Positions 36,197-45,804 of a stretch of 64,000 bases of DNA are shown one piece after another. Made by a program: the position numbers and the translations under genes. A model generated the notes under the pieces. The model saw only the letters and a program-made list of their open reading frames with translations, was not told where the DNA came from and ran no database searches. Every line of letters begins with the position of its first letter. Positions within the stretch are counted from its first letter, which is position 1. This DNA is from Fodinibius salicampi (GTDB lineage Bacteria > Bacteroidota > Rhodothermia > Balneolales > Balneolaceae), in the NCBI RefSeq assembly GCF_039545095.1, contig NZ_BAABRS010000001.1, positions 1,178,001 through 1,242,000 of the forward strand. Direction: 5' to 3'.

Positions 36197-37372
36197 TTAT
36201 CTGGAGCTTATATTTACCCGGTAACGTACCACTTGTTGCTCTTCAGTTTCATCAAGGGTTTCGAGTGCATACAAATACCCGTTTTTGACTACTTTTATTT
36301 CCTTATTTCGCGGCCATTTGAAACGTGCCAATAGCTCCCCATGCTCGCTTAGCACCCACCATTGGTAGATCTCCATATCATCGACAATTGTGGATATCCA
36401 TAAGTGATCTTCATCATCAATTAACATTTGCTCCATTACCGGCCAGGTTTCCGGGAAGTCAACTTTGCTCACTCCCTGCCGAAAAGATCCCTTAGGATAC
36501 CTGCTAATTAATTCCTCCTTATTTAATGGACTTCTTTCATAGGGATAATAAAATGCCTCCTGATAGTCTCCGGCCCGGTCATGAAGCTTTATTAAAAATT
36601 CATCCGTCCTGGCTGAATATAGATTGCCTTCAGAAGAAAAAGCTAGTAAAGGTTTTATCGCGAATGGTAACGTAAAGACAATGGGGGTCTGTCCTTTTAT
36701 CCTTGTTGGGGCTGCTTTTTTTTGTTCAAGTAATTTTTCGGATATCATCTTACCATCCGAATTGATCCAATAATATTTAAGAAACTGGTTTTCAGGATTT
36801 TTAAATTCGTTGATCGCTACAAGAAACCTATCATCGCTTAACGGATAAAAGGTGGAAACTGAGTTTACCCCTGCCGGATCTTCAATATTCTTCCAGTTTC
36901 TGGGATTCAAGTCAATTTGAGCCATATACTCTTGAGACAATAAAGAATAGATGTTGATTATTTGGGATTGTCTTGCATGTGCATATAACTGATCTGATAC
37001 TATATTTATATTTCCAATATTTCGAAACTCACCCGGCCCATCCCCTTCTTTTCCCAATGAAGTCAAATAAGAACCGTCTTGCTGATACGAATGAATTATA
37101 TTTTGATCGCCATCAGCTATGTAAACTTTACCGTTTGTATCAACCGCCACATCAACCATATTCCCCACGACCGTTGTATTGGTTGAGCCAAAAACTTGAT
37201 CTTGCACCAAGGTAACCGTATCTGGATTTTGTGGTATTGAATTTACCGTCAGGTTATCCAGCTTTTTGATGTGGTCAGGGACTTGCTTCTCTGACTGGTT
37301 TGAACAGCCCATGACCATTATAAACAAAGCAATGATTAATGAAATATCTCTTGATTTTAGGGTCATAGGCAT
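36197..37372 (-). CDS. Beta-propeller lipoprotein, array member 14 (major subgroup)
   Basis: 391 residues, lipobox MVMGC (Cys23), motif GDGPGEF at 110-116, where Asp replaces the usual basic or aromatic residue. N-terminal block VPDHIKKLDNLTVNS; C-terminal DDEDHLWISTIVDDMEIYQWWVLSEHGELLARFKWPRN and NGYLYALETLDETEEQQVVRYRVNI. It is 32 bp after member 15 and 24 bp before member 13. Confidence 0.86.
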   Translation of the reverse strand: MPMTLKSRDISLIIALFIMVMGCSNQSEKQVPDHIKKLDNLTVNSIPQNPDTVTLVQDQVFGSTNTTVVGNMVDVAVDTNGKVYIADGDQNIIHSYQQDGSYLTSLGKEGDGPGEFRNIGNINIVSDQLYAHARQSQIINIYSLLSQEYMAQIDLNPRNWKNIEDPAGVNSVSTFYPLSDDRFLVAINEFKNPENQFLKYYWINSDGKMISEKLLEQKKAAPTRIKGQTPIVFTLPFAIKPLLAFSSEGNLYSARTDEFLIKLHDRAGDYQEAFYYPYERSPLNKEELISRYPKGSFRQGVSKVDFPETWPVMEQMLIDDEDHLWISTIVDDMEIYQWWVLSEHGELLARFKWPRNKEIKVVKNGYLYALETLDETEEQQVVRYRVNISSR

Positions 37373-37404
37373 TTGTTTTTATCCAAGCTTAGGATTCCAA
37401 TATT

Positions 37405-38670
37405 TCAATTCATCTCAATGCGATACCGCTTCACTTGCTGCAATTGGGTTTCTTCATGAGTTTCGAGTGCATATGCATAGCCGTTCTTCACCGTCTCGAC
37501 AATGAGGTTATCCGGCCATTGAAACCGGGCAATTAATTCTCCATCAGATTGAAGTACCCACCACTCGTAAACTCCATCTTTGTCTATATTCGTCGATATC
37601 CATAACCGGTTTCTGTCGTCAGCCCTCATTGAATTGATGACAGGCCAGGTTTCTGGTAAGTCTGCATGTTGGACTAAGTCCCAATTCCATCCATCGTCTT
37701 TATTAAACAGAGAGGTAACCTCATCTCTTACTAAAGGTTTATTCTGAAAGGGATAATAAAAAGCATGAAGATAATTGCCGTTCGGATCATAAGCCTTAAT
37801 TAAAAAGTTTTCGGTCCAGTTTGTATACGTATAATCGTCATCAGAAATGGCTATTAAGGGCCGATCGAGAAAGGGAAAAGGCGCCAGATTAAATAGGTGC
37901 TTTCCATCTACATCTGTCACCAGGTCCTCTCTGTCTTTTAATTCAAAGATTTTATCGGAAATAATCTTCTTCTCCTGATTCATAAAGTAATGCTTAATGG
38001 GGCGATCCTGGTTGAGATTATATGTGGGTGCCCCTTTCCTTGCATCCGTCGGGTGCTCCATAAACCCTACAAGCAATGTTCCATCGTGCCGGAGCATTCG
38101 ATAGCTTGAAAACCAGCCCGACAACTCCTCAAATTCATCCAGGTTCACCGGATCGGCTCCAACACCTGCAACCTCAGTGAATTCCAGAGACTCCAACGAA
38201 TACTTAACTATTTTGGATCGCACATAGTCAAAGACAACAAGGGAATCTGTAACGATTTGCATATTACCTATTCCACCGTATTCTCCCGGACCATAACCTT
38301 TGCGCCCCAAACTTCTCAGATAACTCCCATCTATATCAAACACATGAATCCCGTAAGCACGGCTATCTCCCACGAAGATCTTCCCAGACTCAGTGATTTC
38401 AATACCGGTCAGCCACAGACTATGCGGGATATAATTGCCATACCAGTTCCGCGAAATACTATCCGGAACCTCTAAAGTAACTTCGTGAATCAGTTCTATT
38501 GATGAGTCCGGTTCTGTATCTTCGGAATACACCTTCAGGTTATCGAGGTTACGGATGTGTTCCGGAATTTCGACCTCTGCCTCTGCTGAACATCCGAACA
38601 TGAATAAGAGCACAGCATAACAAAAACCGCTTTTAAAAACCGTGTTTATAAGCTTCATTAGCTGTCTCAT
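37405..38670 (-). CDS. Beta-propeller lipoprotein, array member 15 (major subgroup)
   Basis: 421 residues, lipobox MFGC (Cys27), motif GYGPGEY at 125-131. A longer first-blade insertion (SISRNWYGNYIPHSLWLTGIE) distinguishes it. N-terminal block VEIPEHIRNLDNLKVYSED; C-terminal DDRNRLWISTNIDKDGVYEWWVLQSDGELIARFQWPDN and NGYAYALETHEETQLQQVKRYRIEMN. It starts 24 bp after the DUF4837 gene, so the transcript may enter from there. Confidence 0.86.
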   Translation of the reverse strand: MRQLMKLINTVFKSGFCYAVLLFMFGCSAEAEVEIPEHIRNLDNLKVYSEDTEPDSSIELIHEVTLEVPDSISRNWYGNYIPHSLWLTGIEITESGKIFVGDSRAYGIHVFDIDGSYLRSLGRKGYGPGEYGGIGNMQIVTDSLVVFDYVRSKIVKYSLESLEFTEVAGVGADPVNLDEFEELSGWFSSYRMLRHDGTLLVGFMEHPTDARKGAPTYNLNQDRPIKHYFMNQEKKIISDKIFELKDREDLVTDVDGKHLFNLAPFPFLDRPLIAISDDDYTYTNWTENFLIKAYDPNGNYLHAFYYPFQNKPLVRDEVTSLFNKDDGWNWDLVQHADLPETWPVINSMRADDRNRLWISTNIDKDGVYEWWVLQSDGELIARFQWPDNLIVETVKNGYAYALETHEETQLQQVKRYRIEMN

Positions 38671-38694
38671 TAATTTTGATTACAATCAAAACAA

Positions 38695-39825
38695 TTAACG
38701 TTCTGCTGCCACCCCGGTTAGAGTATCAGACCAGGCCGAATCGGCAGAAAACGTACGAAGCATGGTCCTGAACTGGCGTACAAATCGCCGCTTGTCATAT
38801 TTGGGAGCAAATTGTCCGAACTCCAGCAGGAACAGGCGATCATTTTCTTCATCGTAGACGGTCATATTCGCAAAGGGTCCCCCCATTGCATCATGGGTCA
38901 TCTGCCAGGTGCCCAGCGTTTCATATGCCGGGTAGCCATTCAACTGGAAAGATTCGGTTTCAACGGCCCGAGCGTATTCGGTGGTCACATAGGAACTGTC
39001 CCGTGTTCCACGGATCCATTGCCTGGTCAGGGAATCGCGTTTTGCGTTAATCCAGTCACTATCCAGAAAAGAAATATCCTTAACGTCATTTTTCCACCAT
39101 GCCCAAAACCAGCGGTCATTTTCCGGGAGTGGCCGCCGCATTGTCAGGAAGTGTTGCTGCTCTCCGTCTTTGGTGTATGTAGTATCAATCCTCCGTTGCC
39201 AGTCGTGCTGAACCCGGATCTTCCATCCGTGGTTGGCCCATATGCTATCTGCCAGGGCCACCTGTTCACCCTGCCCGTAAATATCTTCTTTCCAGCGCTC
39301 GAACTCTTTTCGGAGTAGGTTATCCGTCAGCGTCTGCTCCGAGTTATGAATTTGCTCGGCCAGGGCCGAATCACTGGAAGCCGTCAAAATCATCGTCCAC
39401 TGATCCTGGTACCATTGGTTCTGCATTGGAAAGGCGAACGACTCGCCATTACGCACCTGTTGTTCCACCTCATCGCTTAGCAAGGCACGTATCCACCGGG
39501 CCGTATTGGTGGAGTCGTCAATAGGTGCCGCTATAATCAAGTTTTTGTTTCTCTTGAGCTGTTCCAGCTGGTCGTCATTATTAAAATCGGTGAACCGCAG
39601 ATCATACAGGGGTTCCGGAGGCCGAGTCGGCAGCGTCGCAATATACCGACCATAGGTTTCCTGAATAGCCTGAACGGTTTGACTCTTTAATTCAGAAGAA
39701 TCCACGACTACCGTTACTTCACCAAAACCGCCCCGGGCATTCGCTCTATAATCTCCCTGACAACCTATCCAGATCGTCACTAAAATCAACAACCCACTCA
39801 CTTTTAATAGTCCTCTCATATCCAT
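38695..39825 (-). CDS. DUF4837 family lipoprotein
   Basis: 376 residues, lipobox WIGC (Cys22) in a signal peptide LLKVSGLLILVTIWIGC. The pattern GGFGEVTVVVDSSELKS at the N-terminus, PPEPLYDLRFTDF, an RNLII-type 'NKNLIIAAPID' strand and the C-terminal LNGYPAYETLGTWQM ... MGGPFANMTVYDEENDRLFLLEFGQFAPKYDKRRFVRQF are those of the DUF4837 family, found as a single conserved gene in many Bacteroidota. Its function is unknown. It is not a propeller; it interrupts the array between the adaptor gene (105 bp upstream) and member 15 and is likely an ancestral gene of the locus. Confidence 0.85.
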   Translation of the reverse strand: MDMRGLLKVSGLLILVTIWIGCQGDYRANARGGFGEVTVVVDSSELKSQTVQAIQETYGRYIATLPTRPPEPLYDLRFTDFNNDDQLEQLKRNKNLIIAAPIDDSTNTARWIRALLSDEVEQQVRNGESFAFPMQNQWYQDQWTMILTASSDSALAEQIHNSEQTLTDNLLRKEFERWKEDIYGQGEQVALADSIWANHGWKIRVQHDWQRRIDTTYTKDGEQQHFLTMRRPLPENDRWFWAWWKNDVKDISFLDSDWINAKRDSLTRQWIRGTRDSSYVTTEYARAVETESFQLNGYPAYETLGTWQMTHDAMGGPFANMTVYDEENDRLFLLEFGQFAPKYDKRRFVRQFRTMLRTFSADSAWSDTLTGVAAER

Positions 39826-39930
39826 AAATCTTTCTTTATAGTTTTATTTATTATTAAAATCCCTCAACAGACTTTCACTAACTATCCAATAATAAATCTG
39901 TCCCTTATCTATGCTGACCTACTACTTAAA

Positions 39931-41079
39931 TTAATTCCCAGTGGCTGATGAGCCTCCGGAATTGCCCAGCTGCAGCCGCGGCTCCACAATTTGCAGGTGA
40001 CTCAATGAAAAATGACGGTCAATGGCAACGGTGTCTCCCGGCGCAACATCCTCGTGATTTACAATAGCCCACTCACTGTTTTGGCTCTCCGGCTCCACAT
40101 ACACCCATTCCACTTCATTATTTTCCGTATTCAGCTTGAACAGGAGTGTTCGTCCCCCATCACGTGAAAGAATGGCTGAACGCGGTACTCGGGTTTTCCC
40201 CTCCTGCCGCAGTGTTTGAATGCGTCCCTCTACCGTCATGCCCGGCCTCAGGAGTCGCTGACGGTTATCCGCCTGTACAATAACGGTACCGGTCTTGGTT
40301 TCGGCATTTACCACCGGCTCAATAGCAACTACTTCCCCTTTCAATTCCTCTCCACCCGGGGCGTATAATCGTACATCCATTCCCCGCTCAATTTTTCCGA
40401 GCTCCGACTCCAGCACATCAAATCGAATGCGTACCGTACGGTCATCCACCAGCGTGCCCGCTTCGGTACCGGCACCGATATAGGTACCCGGTGCTAACCG
40501 TTCCTGAGTGGAAAGTACACCAGAAAAAGGAGCGGTCATCACCGTATAGGACAGATCCAACTGGGCCCTTTCCATCTTTAATTTGGCATTGGCCAGTCCG
40601 GAATAAATGCGGACCAAGCTATCATCTCTTGCAATAACCTGATCGCTACTGCTCAAGCTTTCAATAACACCCTGTGACCGATTCTCTATCTTATACTCAC
40701 TGACTGCTTGTTTGTAATTATTTCGCGCCTCTTTTAGGGCATATTCCCACTCCTTATCTATAAAGGTCAGAAGGGTATCTCCTTTATTCACTGGTTTGCC
40801 TTCAACTATTCTTGACCTTTCAACATATCCGCTTATTTTTGGCTTCAACTCAACGGACTTATTGGCCTCTACCACTCCCTGGCTCTCTACATATTGATAA
40901 ATAGGTTCGTCGTCGGCAATTGCAAAAAGAACTTCGGGATATACTTCAGCGGATTCCTGCTCTTCTTCGGAAACCGGTTCCTCTTCTGTATTGCCTTCCG
41001 TCTGGCAACCTCCAAAAAGCAAACCTCCCAAAAGTATGAATAGCGCTATTTGATGAAATGGTGCTGGTATTATTTTCAT
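39931..41079 (-). CDS. RND efflux periplasmic adaptor lipoprotein
   Basis: 382 residues, lipobox LFGGC, then an acidic linker (TEGNTEEEPVSEEEQESAE). The membrane-fusion architecture is complete: first lipoyl half (VESQGVVEANKSVELKPKISGYVERSRIVEGKPVNKGDTLLTF), a helical hairpin about 105-165, the second half (TVMTAPFSGVLSTQERLAPGTYIGAGTEAGTLVDDRTVRIRF), a beta-barrel domain and the membrane-proximal end with RVPRSAILSRDGGRTLLFKL. It joins an RND permease to the outer-membrane channel. Both permeases of the window (7263-10466 and 54958-58008) are far away on the same strand, which is unusual for this gene type. Confidence 0.9.
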   Translation of the reverse strand: MKIIPAPFHQIALFILLGGLLFGGCQTEGNTEEEPVSEEEQESAEVYPEVLFAIADDEPIYQYVESQGVVEANKSVELKPKISGYVERSRIVEGKPVNKGDTLLTFIDKEWEYALKEARNNYKQAVSEYKIENRSQGVIESLSSSDQVIARDDSLVRIYSGLANAKLKMERAQLDLSYTVMTAPFSGVLSTQERLAPGTYIGAGTEAGTLVDDRTVRIRFDVLESELGKIERGMDVRLYAPGGEELKGEVVAIEPVVNAETKTGTVIVQADNRQRLLRPGMTVEGRIQTLRQEGKTRVPRSAILSRDGGRTLLFKLNTENNEVEWVYVEPESQNSEWAIVNHEDVAPGDTVAIDRHFSLSHLQIVEPRLQLGNSGGSSATGN

Positions 41080-41240
41080 GATGATGTTTTTCTGTTAATA
41101 ACCGTTCTCTGTAGTGTCTTTTATACTTTATAATCCCTTAATTTTTGCACTTAAAGTTTCAATGCTGCTCTCCCTTCAAGTGGAACAAAACTAAAATGCA
41201 ATGTATTGAGAAACATGTTTTAGGGCAAATCATCTATTTA

Positions 41241-42437
41241 CTAAATATTATAATTATAGCGAATAACGGAAGGGAGTCCCTCAGCCGTATCCTGAATACC
41301 GTAGGCCCTTCCCTCCGTTACCTCAAAAAGGGTTACGTCGGCCGGCAGCTCAAATTTCCATTGCGGAGCTCCATTGGAATCCAAAACCTGCCAAACCTGG
41401 ACTTTCTTCCCCGGATGGTGTTGCTGTACCCAGTACCGTCCGGATTCATCTACTGTAAAGCTCTGGAAGGAGGGCCAATAATCCGGCTCTCCCGCTTCAT
41501 TGACGGCTTTTTTAAAAGTCGACATTCTATCGTTAGCCAAACTATCAAGATCAGAAGAAGTAAAGGGAACCGGCCTGCTTATGCCCTTCGGCTCCCCGAT
41601 CAGCTCCCCATCCTGATTGTACTGCTGAAAATTAAGGCTGTCGCTTTTACCGATATATAAATTACCTTCCCTGTCTGAGGCCATTTCAATATCCGGGTAA
41701 AATTCGGTCGTAAAAACAGTCATACTATTTGACTCAAGATAAACAAGTTTTTGATTTGAAGGGTAAAGCTCCGGCAGCTGCAGTATCTTCAAATCGATAA
41801 AGGTACCGTAAGGATTAATTTTAGAAACGGTTATATAATGAGGCTCATCGCCCTCTTCGGGAACCCGGAAGTAGGGGTTGGAAAATGAAACCAGGATATC
41901 ACCGTTTGGAAGCGGAAACATATTTTGAGGACTTCCGATGGATCTATTATCAAGTTCTGCATCCTTAATATTTACCGTGCGGATATGCTGATTTGAATTC
42001 AGATCAAAAAGATCAATTTCACGGGCGTTATTTTGCAGGACATACAACGTATCTGATTTAATTTTGATATTCGAATTAAGCCCTTCGAACTCTTCCGGTC
42101 CTTTTCCTTCACGTCCAATAGACTCCCGGTATCTGCCTTCGGATGAAAATTGGTGGATCTTTTGAAGCCTCGTATCAGCTACATACATATTCCCACTTTT
42201 ATCAACTGATAGTCCTTTGAAATTTCCGATAAGGACATCATCACTCTCGGCCGGTATAACCAAGTCTTCTGTAAGTACTATCGATTCCAGGTTATCTATC
42301 CCGGAAGATCCATCGTTTGAAGTGCAACCAACCATTAAAAGCATCAAAAAATAAGCGGGGAACGATCGTTTTATATTTATAAAGGTAAAAGGAAATGATA
42401 ACCCGGAACTGTTATTCATGATAAAATTTCTGTTCAT
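41241..42437 (-). CDS. Beta-propeller lipoprotein, array member 16
   Basis: 398 residues, lipobox MVGC (Cys38). The long pre-signal (MNRNFIMNNSSGLSFPFTF) suggests that Met7 or a later start may be used. The family motif is altered to GKGPEEF (111-117), the only member with Glu in place of the second Gly. Blade text SGNMYVADTRLQKIHQFSSEGRYRESIGRE; the late part DESGRYWVQQHHPGKKVQVWQVLDSNGAPQWKFELPADV is a variant of the major-subgroup C-terminus. It stands alone, 161 bp upstream of the adaptor gene and downstream of a 730-bp repeat-bearing gap. Confidence 0.83.
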   Translation of the reverse strand: MNRNFIMNNSSGLSFPFTFINIKRSFPAYFLMLLMVGCTSNDGSSGIDNLESIVLTEDLVIPAESDDVLIGNFKGLSVDKSGNMYVADTRLQKIHQFSSEGRYRESIGREGKGPEEFEGLNSNIKIKSDTLYVLQNNAREIDLFDLNSNQHIRTVNIKDAELDNRSIGSPQNMFPLPNGDILVSFSNPYFRVPEEGDEPHYITVSKINPYGTFIDLKILQLPELYPSNQKLVYLESNSMTVFTTEFYPDIEMASDREGNLYIGKSDSLNFQQYNQDGELIGEPKGISRPVPFTSSDLDSLANDRMSTFKKAVNEAGEPDYWPSFQSFTVDESGRYWVQQHHPGKKVQVWQVLDSNGAPQWKFELPADVTLFEVTEGRAYGIQDTAEGLPSVIRYNYNI

Positions 42438-42571
42438 TAATGTTATTTACGCGTTTAGTGTTTATAAACTAGGTCCTTGTCATCCTGTCCAGATGCCTGT
42501 CTTTTTAAGGCCGATTTTATTAGGTTTTTAAAGTTAATAGATCTCTTGTTCATTTTTTTAATCAATAGTAT

Positions 42572-42898
42572 TGTTCCTTTTTGTGTGAACAAAAACGAAC
42601 CCAAAAAACCACCGGCGATGAAAATGTTGCTGTCGTTTAGGGGCCTTCGTTAAAATCATTTAAAACTCCTCCCGTTGGTCGTCAAACAAAAATGATTTTT
42701 TAACACTACGGCCCATGCACTTTTACCAGCAACATATTCAAAGGCCGGATGGGCAATTTTGAAAGCGACACAGCCCACCCCGGACCATTTCTGTGTGACG
42801 AAGGGTGGCCCGGAGCGGGAATCAACGTTTCCGGGCGTTGTCCACCCTGAGGAGTTAAATGGTCCTAGAGCTTTTACGAGCCTTTTGGGGCAATGCCA
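42572..42898 (-). repeat. Dispersed hairpin-ended repeat, copy 2 (inverted)
   Basis: Read on the minus strand it matches copy 3 (54340-54795) from CCGCCTTTTGGCATTG through GGACCATTTAACTCCTC, GAAATGGTCC, GCCTTTGAATATGTTGCTGG, TTAAAAAATCATTTTTGT and CAGCAACATTTTCATCGCCG to the end hairpin (GTTCG ... GGAAC around T and A runs, 42572-42600). It lacks about 100 bp present in copy 3. No transposase is linked. The rest of the gap 42438-43168 shows no gene. Confidence 0.8.
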
Positions 42899-43168
42899 AA
42901 AGGCGGATAAGAATTAAAGAACAATTCATTTGTGAAAACCAATGGTTCGTTTCCATATTGGTAAGGTATGATCAATTAAAATTTTATCCAGAACTAAAAA
43001 AGCTATCCGCGGAACGCTTTATTACTACCAAAATAGTAATATATATGACTTTTCATAAAATCAATTCTCCATTTAGTAATTATTGAGAAAAAATTATCCT
43101 TGTTGGATGGATACCTTATACAACTACTAATGGCAAGGCAAATGCATAAACTTTTAAGATTATCTTCT

Positions 43169-44413
43169 TTACTCCTGCTCTCCCAGTTTAATATCGTACC
43201 GCACAACCTCTTCCAGCCCGGTCTCTTTATCCCTCTCGCGAGTATAGAGCTTGCCACTTTTTATCACTTCGATCTGTTTTTCCTTCGGCCATTCGAATCG
43301 GGTCAGCAATTCTCCATTTTCAGCATCCAGCACCCACCATTCATACATCTCCAGGTCATCGGTATAGACAGAAACCCATAGACGATGCTCATCATCCGGT
43401 TTTATTGTGTTGAAGGCCGGCCAGGTTTCGGGAAGCGTGTCATTTCGTATAGCTTTTACTACGTTTTCGTCTGAATTTTGATACCGGGCTAGCGCATCTT
43501 CCAACTCCAGGGGAATTTCAGGATCCGGATGGAAAAAAGCCCGCTGATATTGTCCCTCTTCATTATATGTCTTGAAATGCAGATCTTCCGTCCATCCATG
43601 TATCAGCTCTTTCCCCGAATAGGCGAATCGAGAACTCCGTTTATAGGGTACCCTAAACATTACAGTTTCTCCCTCTTGATCTATAAGTGTTTGTCCTGTC
43701 CACGCAAAAGAAAGGAGATCATGCTTCAGGTATTTTTTCTCTAAGAAATCATACAGTGATACTTCGTAAGTACGTCCTTCCACATTATCCACCACCGAAC
43801 TGACTGCCTCATCACCAAAAAATATCAAATAATTGCCGTCTGAACGGACATAGAAATCAATGGGTTTGTAAGACAGCTTTTTTTTGCGGGTCTGGTCTAG
43901 CCAAGATGGAGGAGCATCCGTTTCTTCGTTAAGAGAAAGAGATACATCTCGAATATGATCCATCGCTTGAAGGTCAAATACCGACATTTTCTGATACATA
44001 TAATCCAGTACATGCAGGTTGCCATTAGCAACTCTGATCTTCCAAATCATCTGGAACTCTCCCGGTCCCCGGCCTTGCCGCCCAATACTATCGAGATATG
44101 ATCCATCAGCATTATAAGCATGAACGACTTTCGCCTGATAGTCGGGAATATAGACCCTTCCCTGCTCATCTACCTCTACATTTATCAAAATGCTTCCGCG
44201 TATCACTTCTGCGTCCTCATAAGTAACCTCCTCTTCCAATACAATCTCCCGGGTCGGTTCCATATCCGGGGAATGCACCGTCAGGTTATCGAGGTCTTCT
44301 ACATGTTCAGGAATCTCAACGTCTTTTTCCGCCGCACAGCTATATATTACAGCCAGACAAGCAACCCATATCCAAAAACGACTATGTGATATTTCTCTTT
44401 TACATTTTTCCAT
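43169..44413 (-). CDS. Beta-propeller lipoprotein, array member 17 (major subgroup)
   Basis: 414 residues from ATG at 44413, chosen because it places the lipobox VIYSC (Cys26) in a normal signal peptide; a longer open frame to 44596 runs into the remnant of another propeller gene and should not be counted. Motif GRGPGEF at 114-120. N-terminal block VEIPEHVEDLDNLTVHSPD; C-terminal DDEHRLWVSVYTDDLEMYEWWVLDAENGELLTRFEWPKE and SGKLYTRERDKETGLEEVVRYDI. Confidence 0.86.
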   Translation of the reverse strand: MEKCKREISHSRFWIWVACLAVIYSCAAEKDVEIPEHVEDLDNLTVHSPDMEPTREIVLEEEVTYEDAEVIRGSILINVEVDEQGRVYIPDYQAKVVHAYNADGSYLDSIGRQGRGPGEFQMIWKIRVANGNLHVLDYMYQKMSVFDLQAMDHIRDVSLSLNEETDAPPSWLDQTRKKKLSYKPIDFYVRSDGNYLIFFGDEAVSSVVDNVEGRTYEVSLYDFLEKKYLKHDLLSFAWTGQTLIDQEGETVMFRVPYKRSSRFAYSGKELIHGWTEDLHFKTYNEEGQYQRAFFHPDPEIPLELEDALARYQNSDENVVKAIRNDTLPETWPAFNTIKPDDEHRLWVSVYTDDLEMYEWWVLDAENGELLTRFEWPKEKQIEVIKSGKLYTRERDKETGLEEVVRYDIKLGEQE

Positions 44414-44457
44414 CCTTATTTTCCCTTGGTTTAAATTTTGTTGTTCCATTTTATCCC

Positions 44458-44614
44458 TTATTGGTTGATCTTGAAAATTTCCTTTAGAGGAAAGCGGTAA
44501 ATGTACCCTGTAACCCCAGAGGTAACATAAACGGTATCGTCTTTGACAGACATTGCCGTTGGTGGAACTATATTGTTGTCCAATACTGCAAACCATATAT
44601 TTATAAATGTGAGA
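44458..44614 (-). pseudogene. 3' remnant of a propeller gene (member-10 subgroup)
   Basis: The minus strand reads VLDNNIVPPTAMSVKDDT followed by VYVTSGVTGYIYRFPLK and ends at a TAA at 44458-44460. This matches the C-terminus of member 10 (VPSKSMYVKGDTIYFASGFTEYIYRFPVR). Only about 50 codons survive. It overlaps the upstream extension of the member 17 frame and shows that a gene of this subgroup once stood here. Confidence 0.8.
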
Positions 44615-44665
44615 ACATGGCGCTAAATAGATGCGTGAAGCAAATAATCTAAGATTTATTATAAT

Positions 44666-45745
44666 TTATAAAGGCCATTCCGCCCTGTAAATCACACCCT
44701 CAAGTGTACTTGAAAAAAAGATATCGGAATCTTCAGATATCGCAAATCTAAGGGGTACCGGAGAAGGGTTTTCAAGATCCCGAAAAGTAATAACAGTTAA
44801 TTCTTCACCATCATTGGGAACCCAAGCTATAGTTACAGGACGATTTTCTCGAACATTAAGTAAAACACCTACTCCTTTATTGTTTGCCGAAATGCCAAAA
44901 GCATATGCAAACTGCAAAAGGAATTCTCCACTATCTATTCGCGATTTGTTTTCCTCAAATAAATCTTCAAATAACCCATCAATCGCAGGGACTTTTAAAT
45001 TCTTTTGCCATAACAATGCCCCTGAATGAGAATACTTCTCTAATATGGCTGTTGTTTGCTGGAATGAGAAAAACCCTGATTCATTACTGCTTAATAAAAC
45101 ATTATTTTTATATATAGCCGGGATATTACCTGAATATATAGCCTGACGCCTTTCATCTGGAGACTGAGTAACCATATACTTTTCACTCACCGCATCTCCG
45201 ACATACTTTTTGCTTTCGGATTCTATATCTACTAATGTTAAAAGAGAACCATCCTTTCCACCGGAGGGCATAACAAATTGACGTGAATTTATGGCTTCTA
45301 TCCCTGATGGCATACCCGGAAAATCAACGAAGCCCAAGGGTATATCTTTGATTAGATTTCCAGCATAATCATACGTAATTAATTTTTGGCCGTTAATATC
45401 ATATACAAGAAAAATGTTATCGAACTTCCAGAACTCACCTATGCTCTGAAATTCCCCCGGACCTCTGCCCGAGCTACCAAAAGAAAACGACTTTTGTCCG
45501 TAAAGATTAAATTTAGCAATTTCGTCAATTCCCGCATCATAAAGGAGGAAACCGTCAGATACTGATTTTATCCATGCAGGACTGGCAATCTCATTGGTAG
45601 TATCTGCATTTAAAAGAATTGAGACTTCCTCGACTTTTTTTTCGTTAAAAGATATATTTTTCTCCTCCTTCTCAGTAGAGCAATTGACAAGAAAGATCAA
45701 TAAACAAACATTCAAGTATTTAATCATCGTAGTAATAATTTTCAT
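44666..45745 (-). CDS. Beta-propeller lipoprotein, array member 18
   Basis: 359 residues, Cys22 in FLVNC (Asn before Cys is atypical), followed by a charged STEKEEKN. Motif GRGPGEF at 93-99. The strand AILEKYSHSGALLWQKNLKVP places it with members 4 and 7. The C-terminus SEDSDIFFSSTLEGVIYRAEWPL is shorter than in the major subgroup. It lies 59 bp after member 19. Confidence 0.82.
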   Translation of the reverse strand: MKIITTMIKYLNVCLLIFLVNCSTEKEEKNISFNEKKVEEVSILLNADTTNEIASPAWIKSVSDGFLLYDAGIDEIAKFNLYGQKSFSFGSSGRGPGEFQSIGEFWKFDNIFLVYDINGQKLITYDYAGNLIKDIPLGFVDFPGMPSGIEAINSRQFVMPSGGKDGSLLTLVDIESESKKYVGDAVSEKYMVTQSPDERRQAIYSGNIPAIYKNNVLLSSNESGFFSFQQTTAILEKYSHSGALLWQKNLKVPAIDGLFEDLFEENKSRIDSGEFLLQFAYAFGISANNKGVGVLLNVRENRPVTIAWVPNDGEELTVITFRDLENPSPVPLRFAISEDSDIFFSSTLEGVIYRAEWPL

Positions 45746-45804
45746 GAGCTAAGTAAAGCATAACTAATCCACCTTTTTACCATTTTATTTTTCTCCATGA
45801 GAAA

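Noticed and set aside
43169-44596. A 475-residue propeller starting at 44596
   Set aside because: The extra 61 residues are translated in part out of frame from the remnant of another propeller gene and from intergenic DNA; the lipoprotein signal begins at 44413.
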